A DNA stretch of 64,000 bases from Prochilodus magdalenae (GCA_024036415.1 JAMWET010006783.1:37501-101500), one strand, 5' to 3'. Positions 12,293-24,058 are shown, counted from the stretch's first letter. Numbers and translations are program-made. The notes: generated by a model not told the origin, from the sequence alone.

Positions 12293-14211
12293 ATGAAACA
12301 ATACCCGAAACCCAGTAAGCCCCTGAAACAATACCTGAAACCCAGTAAGCCCACTGAAACAATACCCGAAACCCAGTAAGCCCACTGAAACAATACCCTA
12401 AACCCAGTAAGCCCACTGAAACAATACCCGAAACCCAGTAAGCCCACTGAAACAATACCCGAAACCCAGTAAGCCCACTGAAACAATACCCTAAACCCAG
12501 TAGGCCCACTGAAACAATACCCGAAACCCAGTAAGACCACTGAAACAATACCCGAAACCCAGTAAGCCCAGTGCAACAATACCCGAAACACAGTAAGCCC
12601 ACTGAAACAATACCTGAAACCCAGTAAGCCCACTGAAACAATACCTGAAACCCAGTAAGCCCACTGAAACAATACCCTAAACCCAGTAAGCCCACTGAAA
12701 CAATACCCTAAACCCAGTAAGCCCACTGAAACAACACCCGAAACCCAGTAGGCCCACTGAAACAATACCCTAAACCCAGTAAGCCCACTGAAACAATACC
12801 CGAAACCCAGTAAGCCCACTGAAACAATACCCTAAACCCAGTAAGCCCACTGAAACAACACCCGAAACCCTGTAAGCCCACTGAAACAATACCCGAAACC
12901 CAGTAAGCCCACTGAAACAATACCCTAAACCCAGTAAGCCCACTGAAACAATACCCGAAACCCAGTAAGCCCACTGAAACAATACCCGAAACCCAGTAAG
13001 CCCACTGAAACAATACCCTAAACCCAGTAAGCCCACTGAAACAATACCCGAAACCCAGTAAGCCCACTGAAACAATACCCGAAACCCAGTAAGCCCACTG
13101 AAACAATACCCGAAACCCAGTAAGCCCACTGAAACAATACCCGAAACCCAGTAAGCCCACTGAAACAACACCCTAAACCCAGTAAGCCCACTGAAACAAT
13201 ACCCTAAACCCAGTAAGCCCACTGAAACAATACCCAAAACCCAGTAAGCCCACTGAAACAATACCCTAAACCCAGTAAGCCCACTGAAACAATACCTGAA
13301 ACCCAGTAAGCCCACTGAAACAATACCCTAAACCCAGTAAGCCCACTGAAACAATACCCGAACCCAGTAAGCCCACTGAAACAATACCCTAAACCCAGTA
13401 AGCCCACTGAAACAATACCCGAAACCCAGTAAGCCCACTGAAACAATACCCTAAACCCAGTAAGCCCACTGAAACAATACCTGAAACCCAGTAAGCCCAC
13501 TGAAACAATACCCTAAACCCAGTAAGCCCACTGAAACAATACCTGAAACCCAGTAAGCCCACTGAAACAATACCTGAAACCCAGTAAACCCAGTAAGCCC
13601 ACTGCAACAATACCTGAAACCCAGTAAGCCCACTGCAACAATACCCGAAACCCAGTAAGCCCACTGAAACAACACCCGAAACCCAGTAAGCCCACTGAAA
13701 CAATACCCTAAACCCAGTAAGCCCACTGAAACAATACCCTAAACCCAGTAGGCCCACTGAAACAATACCCTAAACCCAGTAAGCCCACTGAAACAATACC
13801 CTAAACCCAGTAAGCCCACTGAAACAATACCCGAAACCCAGTAAGCCCACTGCAACAATACCCGAAACCCAGTAAGCCCACTGAAACAATACCCGAAACC
13901 CAGTAAGCCCACTGAAACAATACCCTAAACCCAGTAAGCCCACTGAAACAATACCCTAAACCCAGTAAGCCCACTGAAACAATACCCGAAACCCAGTAAG
14001 CCCACTGCAACAATACCCTAAACCCAGTAAGCCCACTGAAACAATACCCTAAACCCAGTAAGCCCACTGAAACAATACCCGAAACCCAGTAAGCCCACTG
14101 AAACAACACCCTAAACCCAGTAAGCCCACTGAAACAATACCTGAAACCCAGTAAGCCCACTGCAACAACACCCTAAACCCAGTAAGCCCACTGAAACAAT
14201 ACCCTAAACCT
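12293..14211. repeat. 31-bp minisatellite, about 62 copies
   Basis: The unit is CCCACTGAAACAATACCC then [T/G]AAACCCAGTAAG. Copies alternate between CCCTAAA and CCCGAAA variants, with rarer CCTGAAA, TGCAACA and AACACCC types. Homogeneity is high to both edges. Stop codons are absent in several minus-strand frames, so long fake proteins (GLLGFRYCFSGL repeats) appear. Confidence 0.97.
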
Positions 14212-14944
14212 ACTAAACTGGGTTTACATTTGGAACTTACTGCACTCCTGTGATAACAGGAGCTCATCCTAATTAAAAGACTACAAGTTAAATCAACATC
14301 AGCAGCACATCCATGCAAACTGTTGCCTTCAGTAGTTGTAAAGTAAGCTAGCGCTGGTGACAGCTAGGAGTTTAACCCTACGCAGTGCATCTTTATAGTG
14401 TTTTAATGAGTGCATCCTTTTGGAACGCTCTTAAAATATTTACTGACAAAAATGGTGTGAAACAAAACCACAGTAATTGGCTGATTAGTAAGAGTCCCCT
14501 AAAACATCCCTCAGCACGGTGACTGAAGAAGCTCCAGTGTTTATTTTTTCATTCTTTCTTTTTTTTCTTTTGGCTCCAGCAGCTCTGCAAACACTGCAGG
14601 AATACGGTCTGAAAGGGAAAGCCGCAGTGTTCTCTCTGCTGCACGTCCCTGAAAAGCTCCAGACCACCCAGTTCAAAGACAGGCCTGAGAGTCACCTCAA
14701 ATATTTATGCCACCATTCCACCAAGGCCCAGATTAGAAACAGCAGTCCAGCGGCGTCTGTCGGCCTGCACCTGAAACCGGTCATACAAGTGCTGTGTCTA
14801 CACAGAGTATATACACTAGGGATGCAATGAAGAATGAACAGATTCAAATCCAGATGCCCCCCCACCTGATGCACGATCCACATGAACCTGAACATGGAAA
14901 GAAAATGATTTCTCCAGCATAAATACCATTTATAACAACAAATA

Positions 14945-15080
14945 TTAAAATAATAATAATAAAAAAAAGTCCCAAACATGAATTTACATAAAATTTACGT
15001 GCTCTATGTGGCCAAAAGTATGTGGACACCCCTTATAGAATCAAGCCTAGAATTTTGTGATCTCTGTCTAGACAAAAACA
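14945..15080. mobile_element. MITE terminal fragment
   Basis: It shares about 100 bases with 10405-10510: CCCAAACATGAATTTAC, CTATGTGGCCAAAAGTATGT, GGACACCCCTTATAGAATCA. The GGCCAAAAGTATGTGGACAC motif is typical of a fish DNA-transposon family. No matching opposite end was found. Confidence 0.45.
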
Positions 15081-15274
15081 CACAGTAGAAAGGTAGAACG
15101 GGTCATACCGAAAAGCTCAGTGACTCTAAAAGTGCCACTATCATAGGGTGCCACCTTAACCATCAGCTAAATCTGCCCCAGTCAACTGTAAGTGCTACTA
15201 TTTTGAAGGGTGAGCATCTAGGAGCAACACCAGCTCAGCCACAATTGTCACTTGTCATGTATCACTGTTTTGAG

Positions 15275-15570
15275 CAACTACCTCGACTCTACAAATATAG
15301 AAAGCGTTGCGGCATCAGCTAAATCTATACAAATATAGAAAGCGTTGAGCGTTGACTCTACATATATAGAAAGCGTTGAGGCATCAGCTAAATCTATACA
15401 AATATAGAAAGCATTGAGGCATCAGCTAAATCTGCCCCAGTCAACTGCAAGTGCTACTATTTTGAAGGGTGAGCATCTAGGAGCAACACCAGCTCAGCCA
15501 CAATTGTCACTTGTAATGTATCACTGTTTTGAGCAACTACCTCGACTCTACAAATATAGAAAGCGTTGAG
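15275..15570. repeat. Short local repeat and 150-bp duplication
   Basis: CTACAAATATAGAAAGCGTT followed by GAGGCATCAGCTAAATCT occurs four or five times. The block TCTGCCCCAGTCAACTG to CAACTACCTCGACTC is present twice (15170-15297 and 15430-15550). Confidence 0.75.
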
Positions 15571-16631
15571 GCACTAAACACATCCAGAAGCATGTGCGGA
15601 TAATCCTGGTGGTCTTGGTTTACGTCCCATGATGACGCCTTGCAATCTCAGTAGGCCAGTAGCAGTCTGGGGCACCAGACTGACATGCCTTTCACCCTCG
15701 TTACACTCCACGTCTGCAGATCGAACATACCTGGCCGGCACCGCACACACATTCGCATTCCGCCCAGGATCCTTATGCTCTCTAATGATGACTGGAGTGT
15801 GCCTGAAATTGCTGTGAAATCTGGCTTGTTATGGTTTGAATTGACATCAATTTCTTTGAGCCCCATCTCTTACCTGAAGTAGCAGGGTCCGGTGGAAAGA
15901 GGCCGAGTTGGCACCGTTCCCCGCCTGCTGAGCCAATCCACTGGCTTTGAGTTATTAGCTTTATCAGTATGCTTTTCCAGAGCATGGGGCTTCATACTAT
16001 ATATGGCAGACTGCTGGTGGTGAAACGTAACTGAGCTCCAGATAATATATGCATTACGCCGGTCTTCAAAGGAGCGCATATATGCAGCTGTACTATCTGG
16101 AAATGTGCAGCTGTGCTGGCAGAAGTGGGCCATAGTATATGACATATCATGAGATAATAATAAAAGTTAATATGCTTAGGGAGATTATTGTTTAATATCC
16201 AAACCCTGTTTTATCCATTTCTGTATTCTCTCAGCAACACCAAGACATCAATGTCGTAGGAGCTTTTCAAGCAGCCACTATGCCGATGGATTCCGAGAAA
16301 TAAATCGTCTGTCTTTGAAAAGAAAAGCATTTTAAATAGCATCCTGTATGTTTGCCATATTCATCTCTTTCTCACTGACTGAAATGAAAATACTTGACAA
16401 AATTGAGTGAATCATTTACCACTGTCCTCAAACTATATTTGCTAGCCATGTATGACAGCCAGTTGTCTTGTATTTGCTGTTTTTAGGAGTAAACAGAAAA
16501 AAAAACATAGGTCCTAAAGGAGAGCCCTGGGGTACACCACTATGCCATTAATTGCTTTCTGCATTACAAAGTACGTTTGCGCCCAGTCTATGTTGTGTCA
16601 CTTATCATGTCTTGTAACCTGGTCTTTCTAG

Positions 16632-16729
16632 GGTTGTGGAATACTCTCTGGACCTTCAGAACATAAACTTCACGGCCATCAGGACAGTCAGGGTACTGCG
16701 ACCTCTGAAAGCCATCAACAGAGTCCCAA
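16632..16729 (+). CDS. cacna1i: cacna1i exon: domain I S4 voltage sensor
   Basis: Internal coding exon of a T-type (Cav3) calcium channel alpha-1 subunit, a plasma-membrane pore protein that passes low-voltage-activated calcium current. After acceptor TTTCTAG the exon carries one base of a split codon, then 32 codons, then A before donor GTAAGT. The peptide starts [19 protein letters not shown] and continues [13 protein letters not shown], the end of S3 and the arginine-rich S4 helix (R at every third position) running into the S4-S5 linker. The trailing A joins GT of the exon at 40307 to make Ser, giving the family sequence RVPS-MRILV. Family assignment is near certain. S4 alone does not separate the three Cav3 paralogues, and the later exons decide for Cav3.3. 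The S1-S3 exons are not in the window, so the preceding intron exceeds 16.6 kb. Confidence 0.95.
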
Positions 16730-17554
16730 GTAAGTAATTTCACACATTTCAGATGTGATTTTAGGGTTTTCGTTTTGTGTTGTTCGGCACCTTGCTATGT
16801 TATTTTCTTGGTGCAGTTTGGTTGCTATGAATGTTTGTTTTAGTCTCTGTTGACAGAACCATGCTTTTCCCTTAGACGAAGGGGAAAAAAGGGCAGGCCC
16901 GATAAAGCTTGTTGTTTTTCTTGTAGACCTGTCAGATCTCTCCTGTGGAGGGCTTGTATCTTGTTCGCAAACTCTTCCGAATTAGGTTGTCAGGTGTTGC
17001 TCACAAACAGTTTCTCGACGTTTGCTTCAATTTGCTTTTACTGCAGTCTTAGTTAAAATGGACTTGTTCTGCAATTATTTGAGCAGTAAGGCCGTCCAAT
17101 TTGGACAAGATTGCCAGGCTGAATTTCAAGGGTATGGCAATAAAGGGCTGACGTGTGATGATATTTCCCCTTTGCCTTGCAAAACAGATCAGAGTAATCA
17201 TAGTAAAAACTCGCCCAAGAGCCTCCTCCGGTGAAAGTGATTGCCCTTGACTTAATGTAGATTTGCCTAAAGTCTCAAGGATGATTGAGTAAGGCCACTA
17301 AATCCTCTTAATCATAAAAATGGTGGGTTTCTATAACAAGGAGTTAATAGACTTGAGAGTAAGAGACTTGATCACTATGTTAAACCACATGGTAGCTTAT
17401 GAATGTACAGTTTGAAGTAGAGTCAGGGCTGTTCTAGATGAAGTGGAACTCTCGGAGATGGGATGGTGTTTGGGAACAGCTTTTTAAAAAGGAAGGGCTG
17501 AATACTGGGCGATGGAATGATCATGAAACCAAATGAAATGAAATGCAGTTTAAG

Positions 17555-18010
17555 TAACGCCTTAGTGTTGGGTATTCCCTTGTCCCCATGTGTGGCTTTG
17601 GAATCGGATTCTTCCATTTCTTGTACGGGGGATAATGTGTATGTGGGCTAATGTGTGAAACTCCAGTTCTCCAGTCTTGTGAACATCCATGCTGTCCTCC
17701 ATCTCATCTTTCTAAGAAAAAGGGAAGGTGTTCTTTCTCACTTGCTCTCTTTTCTCATTCTATCTCTCTATTGCCCCTACTCATTCCCCCTGTTCCCACT
17801 CTTTTTCTCTCATTCCTCTTTCTCTTTGTTTCTGTCACATGGTACGCACAAATATAGAGTAGGCCACTAATAGTACAAACCTACCACATAGTTTTTCAAA
17901 AATATCAAACATACTTGGTTAGACCTCTTTCCCCTTGTTTTTCAATGGTCAGGACCCCCACAAGACCACCACAGAGCAGGTATTAAGACCACTGGAACAT
18001 TCCTAATAGC
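17555..18010. repeat. Duplicated segment, empty of the MITE (pair of 55160-56090)
   Basis: It matches 55160-55410 and 55940-56090 across shared blocks: CCCATGTGTGGCTTTGGAA, GCTAATGTGTGAAACTC, TTTCTAAGAAAAAGGGAAGG, GAGTAGGCCACTAATAGT, ACAAACCTACCACATA. At 17850 it reads CACAAATATAGAGTAGG where the partner has a 524-base MITE between the two TA. Confidence 0.8.
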
Positions 18011-18011
18011 A

Positions 18012-18425
18012 TGTAAAACCTCCACAAGCACCAATAACATCATTGGACTCGACAAGTTTCTGGATGCAGGCCACATCAATATTCAAACACTCTTCCCTGG
18101 CACAATTCCGAGGTGAATTCCTGTAGACTGGGATTGTAGCCACTGCTGGTAGACCCATATAACCGTACGCTTCCATACACCTGCAGATTCAGCTGCTTCC
18201 TTCACACTATGGTCTTTGGCCACGCCCAAATGTTCAGCCACTCCTTTTAGCCAATCATTAACATCTGCTTTCCATTTTCCACACATGGAACGAGACATTC
18301 CCTGCACTGTACCACCTCCTCTCAATCTTTGAATCCCATCACTCACACCCTGCAGGTATTTACAGAGCCTGCATCCTCATGCAGTGCCACCTGCAGGAGC
18401 CTGAAGTTACTACCCCATTAAACAT
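18012..18425 (-). mobile_element. Tc1-like family 2, copy 1, with open HTH frame
   Basis: Minus-strand frame 18346-18083 reads SDGIQRLRGGG, then KWKADVNDWLKGVAEHLGVA, KDHSVKEAAESAGVWKRTV, VYQQWLQSQSTG. The spacing resembles the N-terminal helix-turn-helix DNA-binding part of Tc1/IS630 transposases (…RTV..VYQQW). No catalytic domain follows, so the element is short and non-autonomous. Copies also lie at 38808, 48826, 54935, 56105 and 57985. Confidence 0.65.
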
Positions 18426-18461
18426 GCAAGGTGATCATTTTTTTTTTCTGGTGAGCTTATT

Positions 18462-18740
18462 TGAGTGGTGGATCTTTTTTAGTAGGGCAGTGGCACTGAC
18501 GTGGTCATGCTGTGTTAGTATGTGTTGTGCTGGTGTGAGTGGATCAGACACAGGAGTCCATTTAAACACCTCATGGTCATTGCCGAATAAGAATCTTCCA
18601 GAAGATAACTAGTAGATGAGCAAGACAAACTGTGCAGCAGCACATGACCCATCATCCCTGACTATTCATCTACAAGGTGGACCAGCCAGGTAGGAGTGGA
18701 CAGTGAGTGGACACAGTGTTGTTTAACTCTGGCACTGCTT
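18462..18740. mobile_element. Fold-back MITE family P, partial
   Basis: Blocks GGTGTGAGTGGATCAGACAC, CTACAAGGTGGACCAGCC, AGTGGACAGTGAGTGGACAC match the middle of the full copy at 51838-52366. The outer end GGTCAGGACCCCCAC occurs separately at 17949. Confidence 0.65.
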
Positions 18741-19394
18741 GTTGGGGTAATTAAGGGGGACTAAATGTCTACCATGAAGGGAAATCTTAAAGCTAGGATT
18801 GACCTGTCTGCTACCTGCTGTGACTGAGTAGCATCGGATGGTGGTTTCCCTTGGCTGCCATAGTTCACCATTAGGAATCATAAATACTAATAATGCAGGG
18901 AAATGAATCTGCTGCTGAATCTGACTGAATCTCTGGAAATGAACTCTGAGTTTTAGCGCAGTGTCTGCGGTAGGTTGCCGAATGAATCATTTCTTTAAAT
19001 GAATCATTTATTTCTTGCAGGATTTCTTTGGCCTCCGGTGTTTAACCTGAGTTGGAGGCTGATAGAGGCTTAGTCATGCAGTAGGAGAGAACACGAGGGA
19101 GAGAGAGTAAAAACTAGAAGAGAAAAATGTCAAGGGCTCCTAATACATTACATGCATCTTAATCAGTGTCACATTTAGAAGGGTTTACTTCACATGATGT
19201 AGACCTCCCACCACCACCACCACCACATTCTTTCTCTGTTGTTACACAATTAAATGCCTTTCAGTTGTAATGAGATGCTATCGGTAGACTGATAAATTCA
19301 ATATGGCTAACTCCCGGGGGGATTACTGTGGCCCACAGGTAACGCTGATGCACACTGGGTAATGTTCACACTCATCTCATATTTACATATATCA

Positions 19395-20563
19395 CTAACG
19401 TTTCACTCACAGGGGAGAAAGAGAGAGTAAGAAAGAGAGAGAGAGAGACAGATATAGAGTGAGAGAGGAGGAGAGATACAAAAAGTAGGCAGAGAGAAAA
19501 GGAGAGACAGGTACAGAGAGAGTGAAGGGAAGACAGATACAGAGAGAGAGGGAGAGAAGGCGAGTGATACAGAAAGATGGAGAGACATACAAAGAGAGAA
19601 AGAGAGGCAGATACTGATACAAAAAGAAACAGAGAGAAAAGGAGAGACTGGTACAGAGAGAGTGAAGGGAAGACAGATACAGGGAGAGAGGGAGAGAAGG
19701 AGAGAGATACAGAAAGATGGAGAGACATACAAAGAGAGAGAGAGAGAGAAAGAGAGGCAGATACTGATACAAAAAGAAACAGAGATAAAAGGAGAGATGG
19801 GTACAGAGAGAGTGAAGGGAAGACAGATACAGGGAGAGAGGGAGAGAAGGCGAGTGATACAGAAAGATGGAGAGACATACAAAGAGAGAGAAAGAGAGGC
19901 AGATACTGATACAAAACAGAGATAAAAGGAGAGATGGGTACAGAGAGAGTGAAGGGAAGACAGATACAGGGAGAGAGGGAGAGAAGGCGAGTGATACAGA
20001 AAGATGGAGAGACATACAAAGAGAGAGAAAGAGAGGCAGATACTGATACAAAACAGATAAAAGGAGAGATGGGTACAGAGAGAGTGAAGGGAAGACAGAT
20101 ACAGGGAGAGAGGGAGAGAAGGCGAGTGATACAGAAAGATGGAGAGACATACAAAGAGAGAGAGAGAGAAAGAGAGGCAGATACTGATACAAAACAGAGA
20201 TAAAAGGAGAGATGGGTACAGAGAGAGTGAAGGGAAGACAGATACAGGGAGAGAGGGAGAGAAGGCGAGTGATACAGAAAGATGGAGAGACATACAAAGA
20301 GAGAGAGAGAGAAAGAGAGGCAGATACTGATACAAAACAGAGATAAAAGGAGAGATGGGTACAGAGAGAGTGAAGGGAAGACAGATACAGAGAGAGAGGG
20401 AGAGAAGGCGAGTGATACAGAAAGATGGAGAGACATACAAAGAGAGAGAGAGAGAAAGAGAGGCAGATACTGATACAAAACAGAGGTAAAAGGAGAGATG
20501 GGTACAGAGAGAGTGAAGGGAAGACAGATACAGGGAGAGAGGGAGAGAAGGAGAGAGATACAG
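19395..20563. repeat. GA-rich minisatellite, unit about 136-151 bp, about 8 copies
   Basis: GATGGAGAGACATACAAAG recurs at 19577, 19717, 19868, 20003, 20139, 20282 and 20425. Each unit also has GGCAGATACTGATACAAA, AGGAGAGATGGGTACAGAG and GAAGACAGATACAGGGAG. Length varies mainly in the (GA)n part. The strand is almost purely purine, and the long open frames opposite it (Ser/Leu-rich) are artefacts. Confidence 0.95.
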
Positions 20564-20995
20564 ACTTCCCTTTTCCCTCTCGAACCCATCCCGCCAACCT
20601 TCAGCCTGACCCAGTCTGCTACCAGGGCATAGCATGCGCAGCTGCCAGTTAATGTCTATGAGGAAGCACATGTGATTTCCTTTCCTAATTCAGGACAGTT
20701 TAGTGGGATTGGGATTAAACTGGGATTTCGGACATACCTCACAGGTGGCTCAGTGTTGACTCAAGCTTGTAAAATGCTAGGCTAACACCAAGCAGCACAG
20801 GGAGAAAAGCCCTGTCCTCACCAGCAACAGCTTATCCAGCTAGACTATTAATAGTCTGAAGATGTCGATGAAGTTGTCGATACCTCACTTAAAGTTTCAT
20901 CATCCACGGAGGGTCCAACTTCTTCAGCACTGGCTGCAGGCAGGGACTTGAATTTCAGGCTATCAAATACGGAACTCTCTATGCTCTTCTCTTTT

Positions 20996-21087
20996 AGATA
21001 GATAGATAGATGGATAGATGGATGGATGGATGGATAGACAGACACATAGATGGATGGATGGATGGATGGATGGATGGATGGATAGAC

Positions 21088-21139
<52 letters not shown>

Positions 21140-21265
21140 GGATAGATAGACGGATAGATGGATGGATGGATGGACGGATAGACAGACACATAGATAGACA
21201 GACGGACGGACGGACGGACGGATAGACAGACACATAGACACATAGACAGACACATAGATAGACAC

Positions 21266-21310
<45 letters not shown>

Positions 21311-21373
21311 CAGATGGATGGATGGATGGATGGATGGATGGATGGATGGATGGATGGATAGATAGATATACAC

Positions 21374-21434
<61 letters not shown>

Positions 21435-21447
21435 CACAGACAGACAC

Positions 21448-21512
<65 letters not shown>

Positions 21513-21571
21513 CAGACAGATAGACAGATAGATAGATAGACAGATAGACAGATAGATAGATAGATAGATAG
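20996..21571. repeat. GATA/GATG/GACA tetranucleotide array
   Basis: Blocks of (GATA)n, (GATG)n, (GACG)n and (GACA)n alternate for about 575 bases. A diluted copy at 21670-21725 follows after about 100 bases of other sequence. Confidence 0.96.
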
Positions 21572-22579
21572 CTTGCTCACCATGACCAAAAGCATGCATC
21601 AGCATGGGGTTAAAAGCCTCCCAGCAGTGAAAACCTACAGAAGGAAAAACAGTTGGAGGGTGGGGGTGATGGATAGATGGACAGACAGATAGACATAGAG
21701 ACCGACAGACAGACTGATCGATCACCATGGCCAAAGGCTCACAGCAGCCCCCCAGCAGTAGGACAGTGCTGCTGTGGAGTCATGGACCTCCATCCAATAC
21801 CTCTGACATATAGACATATAGAGACATATAGAGATAGAGAGAGAGAGAGAGAGAATGAGTCAGAGAGCAAAAGTAAAGCTCTGCCTGTACAGCCACAAGG
21901 GCAGAGGAGGCACAGATGCAGAATAATTGGAAGAGTTTCTTTAGTGATCCAAGAGATCCAACGCAGGGAGAGATCCAAACTAAACACAGGCGTCGTGACC
22001 TCAGCAGACCTCCCTGCCAAACAAGAAATGACTTTGCCACTGTACGGAGCAAAAATAAGATGTAAAAAAAGCAAAGCCTGCTCAGAAAGAGGAGAAAGTT
22101 GGTCTCTGAAAGTGAACAGAGTTTGAGGTCACTGCACAACAAGCAAGGTTGAGGCAGAGGTGAGCGTAATTACTAACTGTGATAAATTCGGCAGTGCAGG
22201 GGAATAAATCCACCATTAAAACACATGACGTGATTCAAACGTGTAGATCGTTTCTGCAGGACTATGCTGTACTGTATTTCCACATGTACTCAGACGTGTA
22301 TCCAGACAGCCACTCTGATTGGTGCATGCAGCTGCTTCACGTTGCAGACGTTGCTAACAGTCATGCGTTCGGTTGTGGAGATGATCTGAAGCAGGATAAG
22401 GCCACAATGCCCAAGTGCCAAGCATTGGCTAGGGGGTTTAACTCCCCCACAGCATTGTGCACTTAACAGTGGAACTGCTGGAGTGATGGAGTTAAAGACT
22501 GAGAAGTAGTCATCAGTGCCTGACCTCACTACCAGACTTTCACTCATCATCTTACCGAGGAGCAAAACATTCCTATCCC

Positions 22580-22870
22580 AGTATTCCAGGTTTATCGTTC
22601 TGGTATACACAGGGCTGCAGATGGCATGATTGGCATGAGGAACATTCAGGAGCATTCCCCAGATTTGAGCCCTTTGTGGGACTGCTTGACAACCAACAAC
22701 CAGCAAAACACCATCCAGCAAATCTGGCCCAACTGACCAATTCCTGGAGGCAGGAGTGTCTGAACATCGAGGTGGCCCATGTGCAAAACTTGTCCAGTCC
22801 GTACCAAATCCAATCATAGCCATTGTGGTGATCATGAAGGTGTTACCTGAAGGTGTTTCAGTCACAGGTG
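22580..22870 (+). pseudogene. Tc1-like transposase C-terminal remnant (family 2 type)
   Basis: On the + strand fragments HSPDLSPLWDCL and TIQQIWPN recall the SPDL(NPIEH)LWD motif holding the last acidic catalytic residue of Tc1 transposases. The IEH part, with the Glu, is lost. The downstream tail (GGCCCAACTG, AGGAGTGTCTGAACAT, TTTCAGTCACAGGTGA) is the 3' end of family 2. Confidence 0.6.
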
Positions 22871-22934
22871 ACTCATTGTTTGTCCGTACTGAGCTTCTCT
22901 CAAACTCTACAGGAGTAGGGAACAACCTACTTGA

Positions 22935-23040
22935 CTTCTAATGTGAGTCAATGGAACCAGACGTTTCCTTGAGTCATTTTAGGCCATTTCTATTGATCTA
23001 TCCATCATGGAAATATAAACAAAAGATAAAAGCCAATAGG
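22935..23040 (+). mobile_element. Dispersed repeat family C, copy 2
   Basis: It begins TCTAATGTGAGTCAATGGAA and continues CCAGACGTTTCC, TTTCTATTGATCTATCCATC. It matches the other family C copies in order. It lies directly beside the unrecognised minus-strand coding segment. Confidence 0.4.
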
Positions 23041-23050
23041 CATTATCATG

Positions 23051-23313
23051 TTATGTCAAAAACGAAATAGTGGCTGTGTTCCAACTAGTCTCTAAAAGCC
23101 TCCAAAACTGGAGTTCCAGAAACTCCCAAAGCTCTGAGAAAGTGGAAGCCCTAGGATCCACCCAAGACCACCCTGGCTGTAGAACCTTGAGTTCCAGTCT
23201 TCCCTCTGGTCTGAGAACATCCACACAGGCGCTTCTGTCCATCCTATCACTATGGGAAGACACCTCAATGCTGCGGAGGTCTGACAGGATGTGTAGCTGC
23301 TCGAGAAGCTTCT
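23051..23313 (-). CDS. Unrecognised coding-like segment, possible 3' exon
   Basis: Minus-strand reading frame that looks like protein rather than repeat noise: KLLEQLHILSDLRSIEV, then DRMDRSACVDVLRPEGRL, then PGWSWVDP and FSELWEFLELQFWRLLE before a stop. Upstream on the minus strand is a good acceptor (CTTCTTTTCTCAG). Joining the previous segment in frame needs the AG two bases further in, so the exact start is uncertain. I do not recognise the protein. It could be a nested gene, a duplicated fragment of a host gene, or a domestication or pseudogene remnant. It lies in the long cacna1i intron in opposite orientation, between two dispersed repeats. No poly(A) signal was seen nearby. Confidence 0.35.
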
Positions 23314-23518
23314 CTCTGAGAAAAGAAGATCAACAAAGACACATTAAACAAAGAGGCTCCTGGAGGCCCCCAGAACCCCACCTCAACATTACTCACTGTG
23401 TGTGTGGTCATGAGCAGCAGAAAACACAAGCTATATCTAAGACTGAATTAAAAAAGCCTGAAAAGAAAGGAAGGACTTTTTCACAGGGTAAGAAATAAAC
23501 GAAGGACAGTCTCTGACC

Positions 23519-24058
23519 TTTCCACAACTCTGTAGAGCTGCATGAAAGACCCGTATTAGATGTCATTGCCTTCTCATGCAAGTTTGACCCGGTTTGCCAT
23601 ACGGACCTCTGTATAAAAAGGTTCGTCTGCATTCCTGGTGCTTGATTCTCTTTGAGGGTGCGTTCACAATACGTTTTCACCACTCGTGCAGTAATGTTTT
23701 CCATGACCTGCTTCAGAAACAGGTCAGGTCTCGCCAGAGATCGTTTACTGAAGCAGTGTAGACACAGGACTTCTGCTATATTCTCCAGGACTGATGGACC
23801 ATGAAGTCCATTATAGCCACTCAGAAAAGAGCGGGGAAGGACATTCAGATACTTTCCACCAACGGCTTCTTTCACATTCTGTCCGTCTCCTGGTGTCTTT
23901 TGTCTCCTTGACTTGCTCCTCACACAAATCCATTCATTCTGAGCAGCTGCTTGGACAAGATTTAGGGTGCAGTCTAAGAGGGACATGGACGGGGTATTCC
24001 GACATTTTAGGGGTGATTCCAGACCACCGGGAGTGTGGAGAGGAACTTCGGACTGCAC
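23519..24058 (-). CDS. Unrecognised coding-like segment, possible upstream exon
   Basis: A 651-base open frame on the minus strand, of which the part before a possible donor (AAAG|GTCAGA at 23517-23516) looks coding: KYLNVLPRSFLSGYNGLHG, ENIAEVLCLHCFSKRSLARP, DLFLKQVMENITARVVKTY and GLSCSSTELWK. It has an alpha-helical feel, with no signal peptide or membrane helix. The 5' boundary is not fixed: a CTGTGCAG acceptor near 24056 or an internal AG near 23945 are both possible. The + strand also has open frames of 429 and 441 bases overlapping here, which weakens the argument. No family recognised. It may form a two-exon unit with 23051-23313. Confidence 0.33.

Larger units (their letters stand above)
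1..16631 (+). other. 5' intron of cacna1i, partial
   Basis: No exon of the channel N-terminus or S1-S3 was found here in any frame, so I read the whole stretch as the 3' part of a long intron. It holds repeats listed separately. Non-repetitive parts at 299-770, 1255-1690, 1905-2255, 4515-5700, 8460-9975, 11720-12290 and 14215-14990 are AT-rich, with no feature I can support. If an alternative promoter lies here, I cannot see it. Confidence 0.7.

Noticed and set aside
12293..14211. Interstitial telomere because of CCCTAAA
   Set aside because: The heptamer occurs once per 31-bp unit and alternates with CCCGAAA; vertebrate telomeres are CCCTAA tandem hexamers.
12274..14318. Long minus-strand frames with GLLGFRYCFSGLTGFRVLFQWAY-like repeats
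   Set aside because: They follow the 31-bp array without stops in all three frames, contain no non-repeat coding sequence, and vary with copy number.
14519..14830. 103-codon frame with a hydrophobic start resembling a signal peptide
   Set aside because: The hydrophobic part comes from a T-rich tract; no downstream domain and an overlapping minus frame of similar length.
19372..20671. Minus-strand frames of about 400 codons rich in Ser/Leu/Cys
   Set aside because: Translation of the purine-rich array opposite strand; open in three frames at once.
20848..21734. Poly-(Ile-Tyr-Leu-Ser) frames
   Set aside because: Direct translation of GATA/GATG tetranucleotides.
22290..22925. 211-codon minus-strand frame
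   Set aside because: Antisense to a Tc1-type transposase remnant readable on the + strand (SPDLS..LWD, TIQQIWPN).
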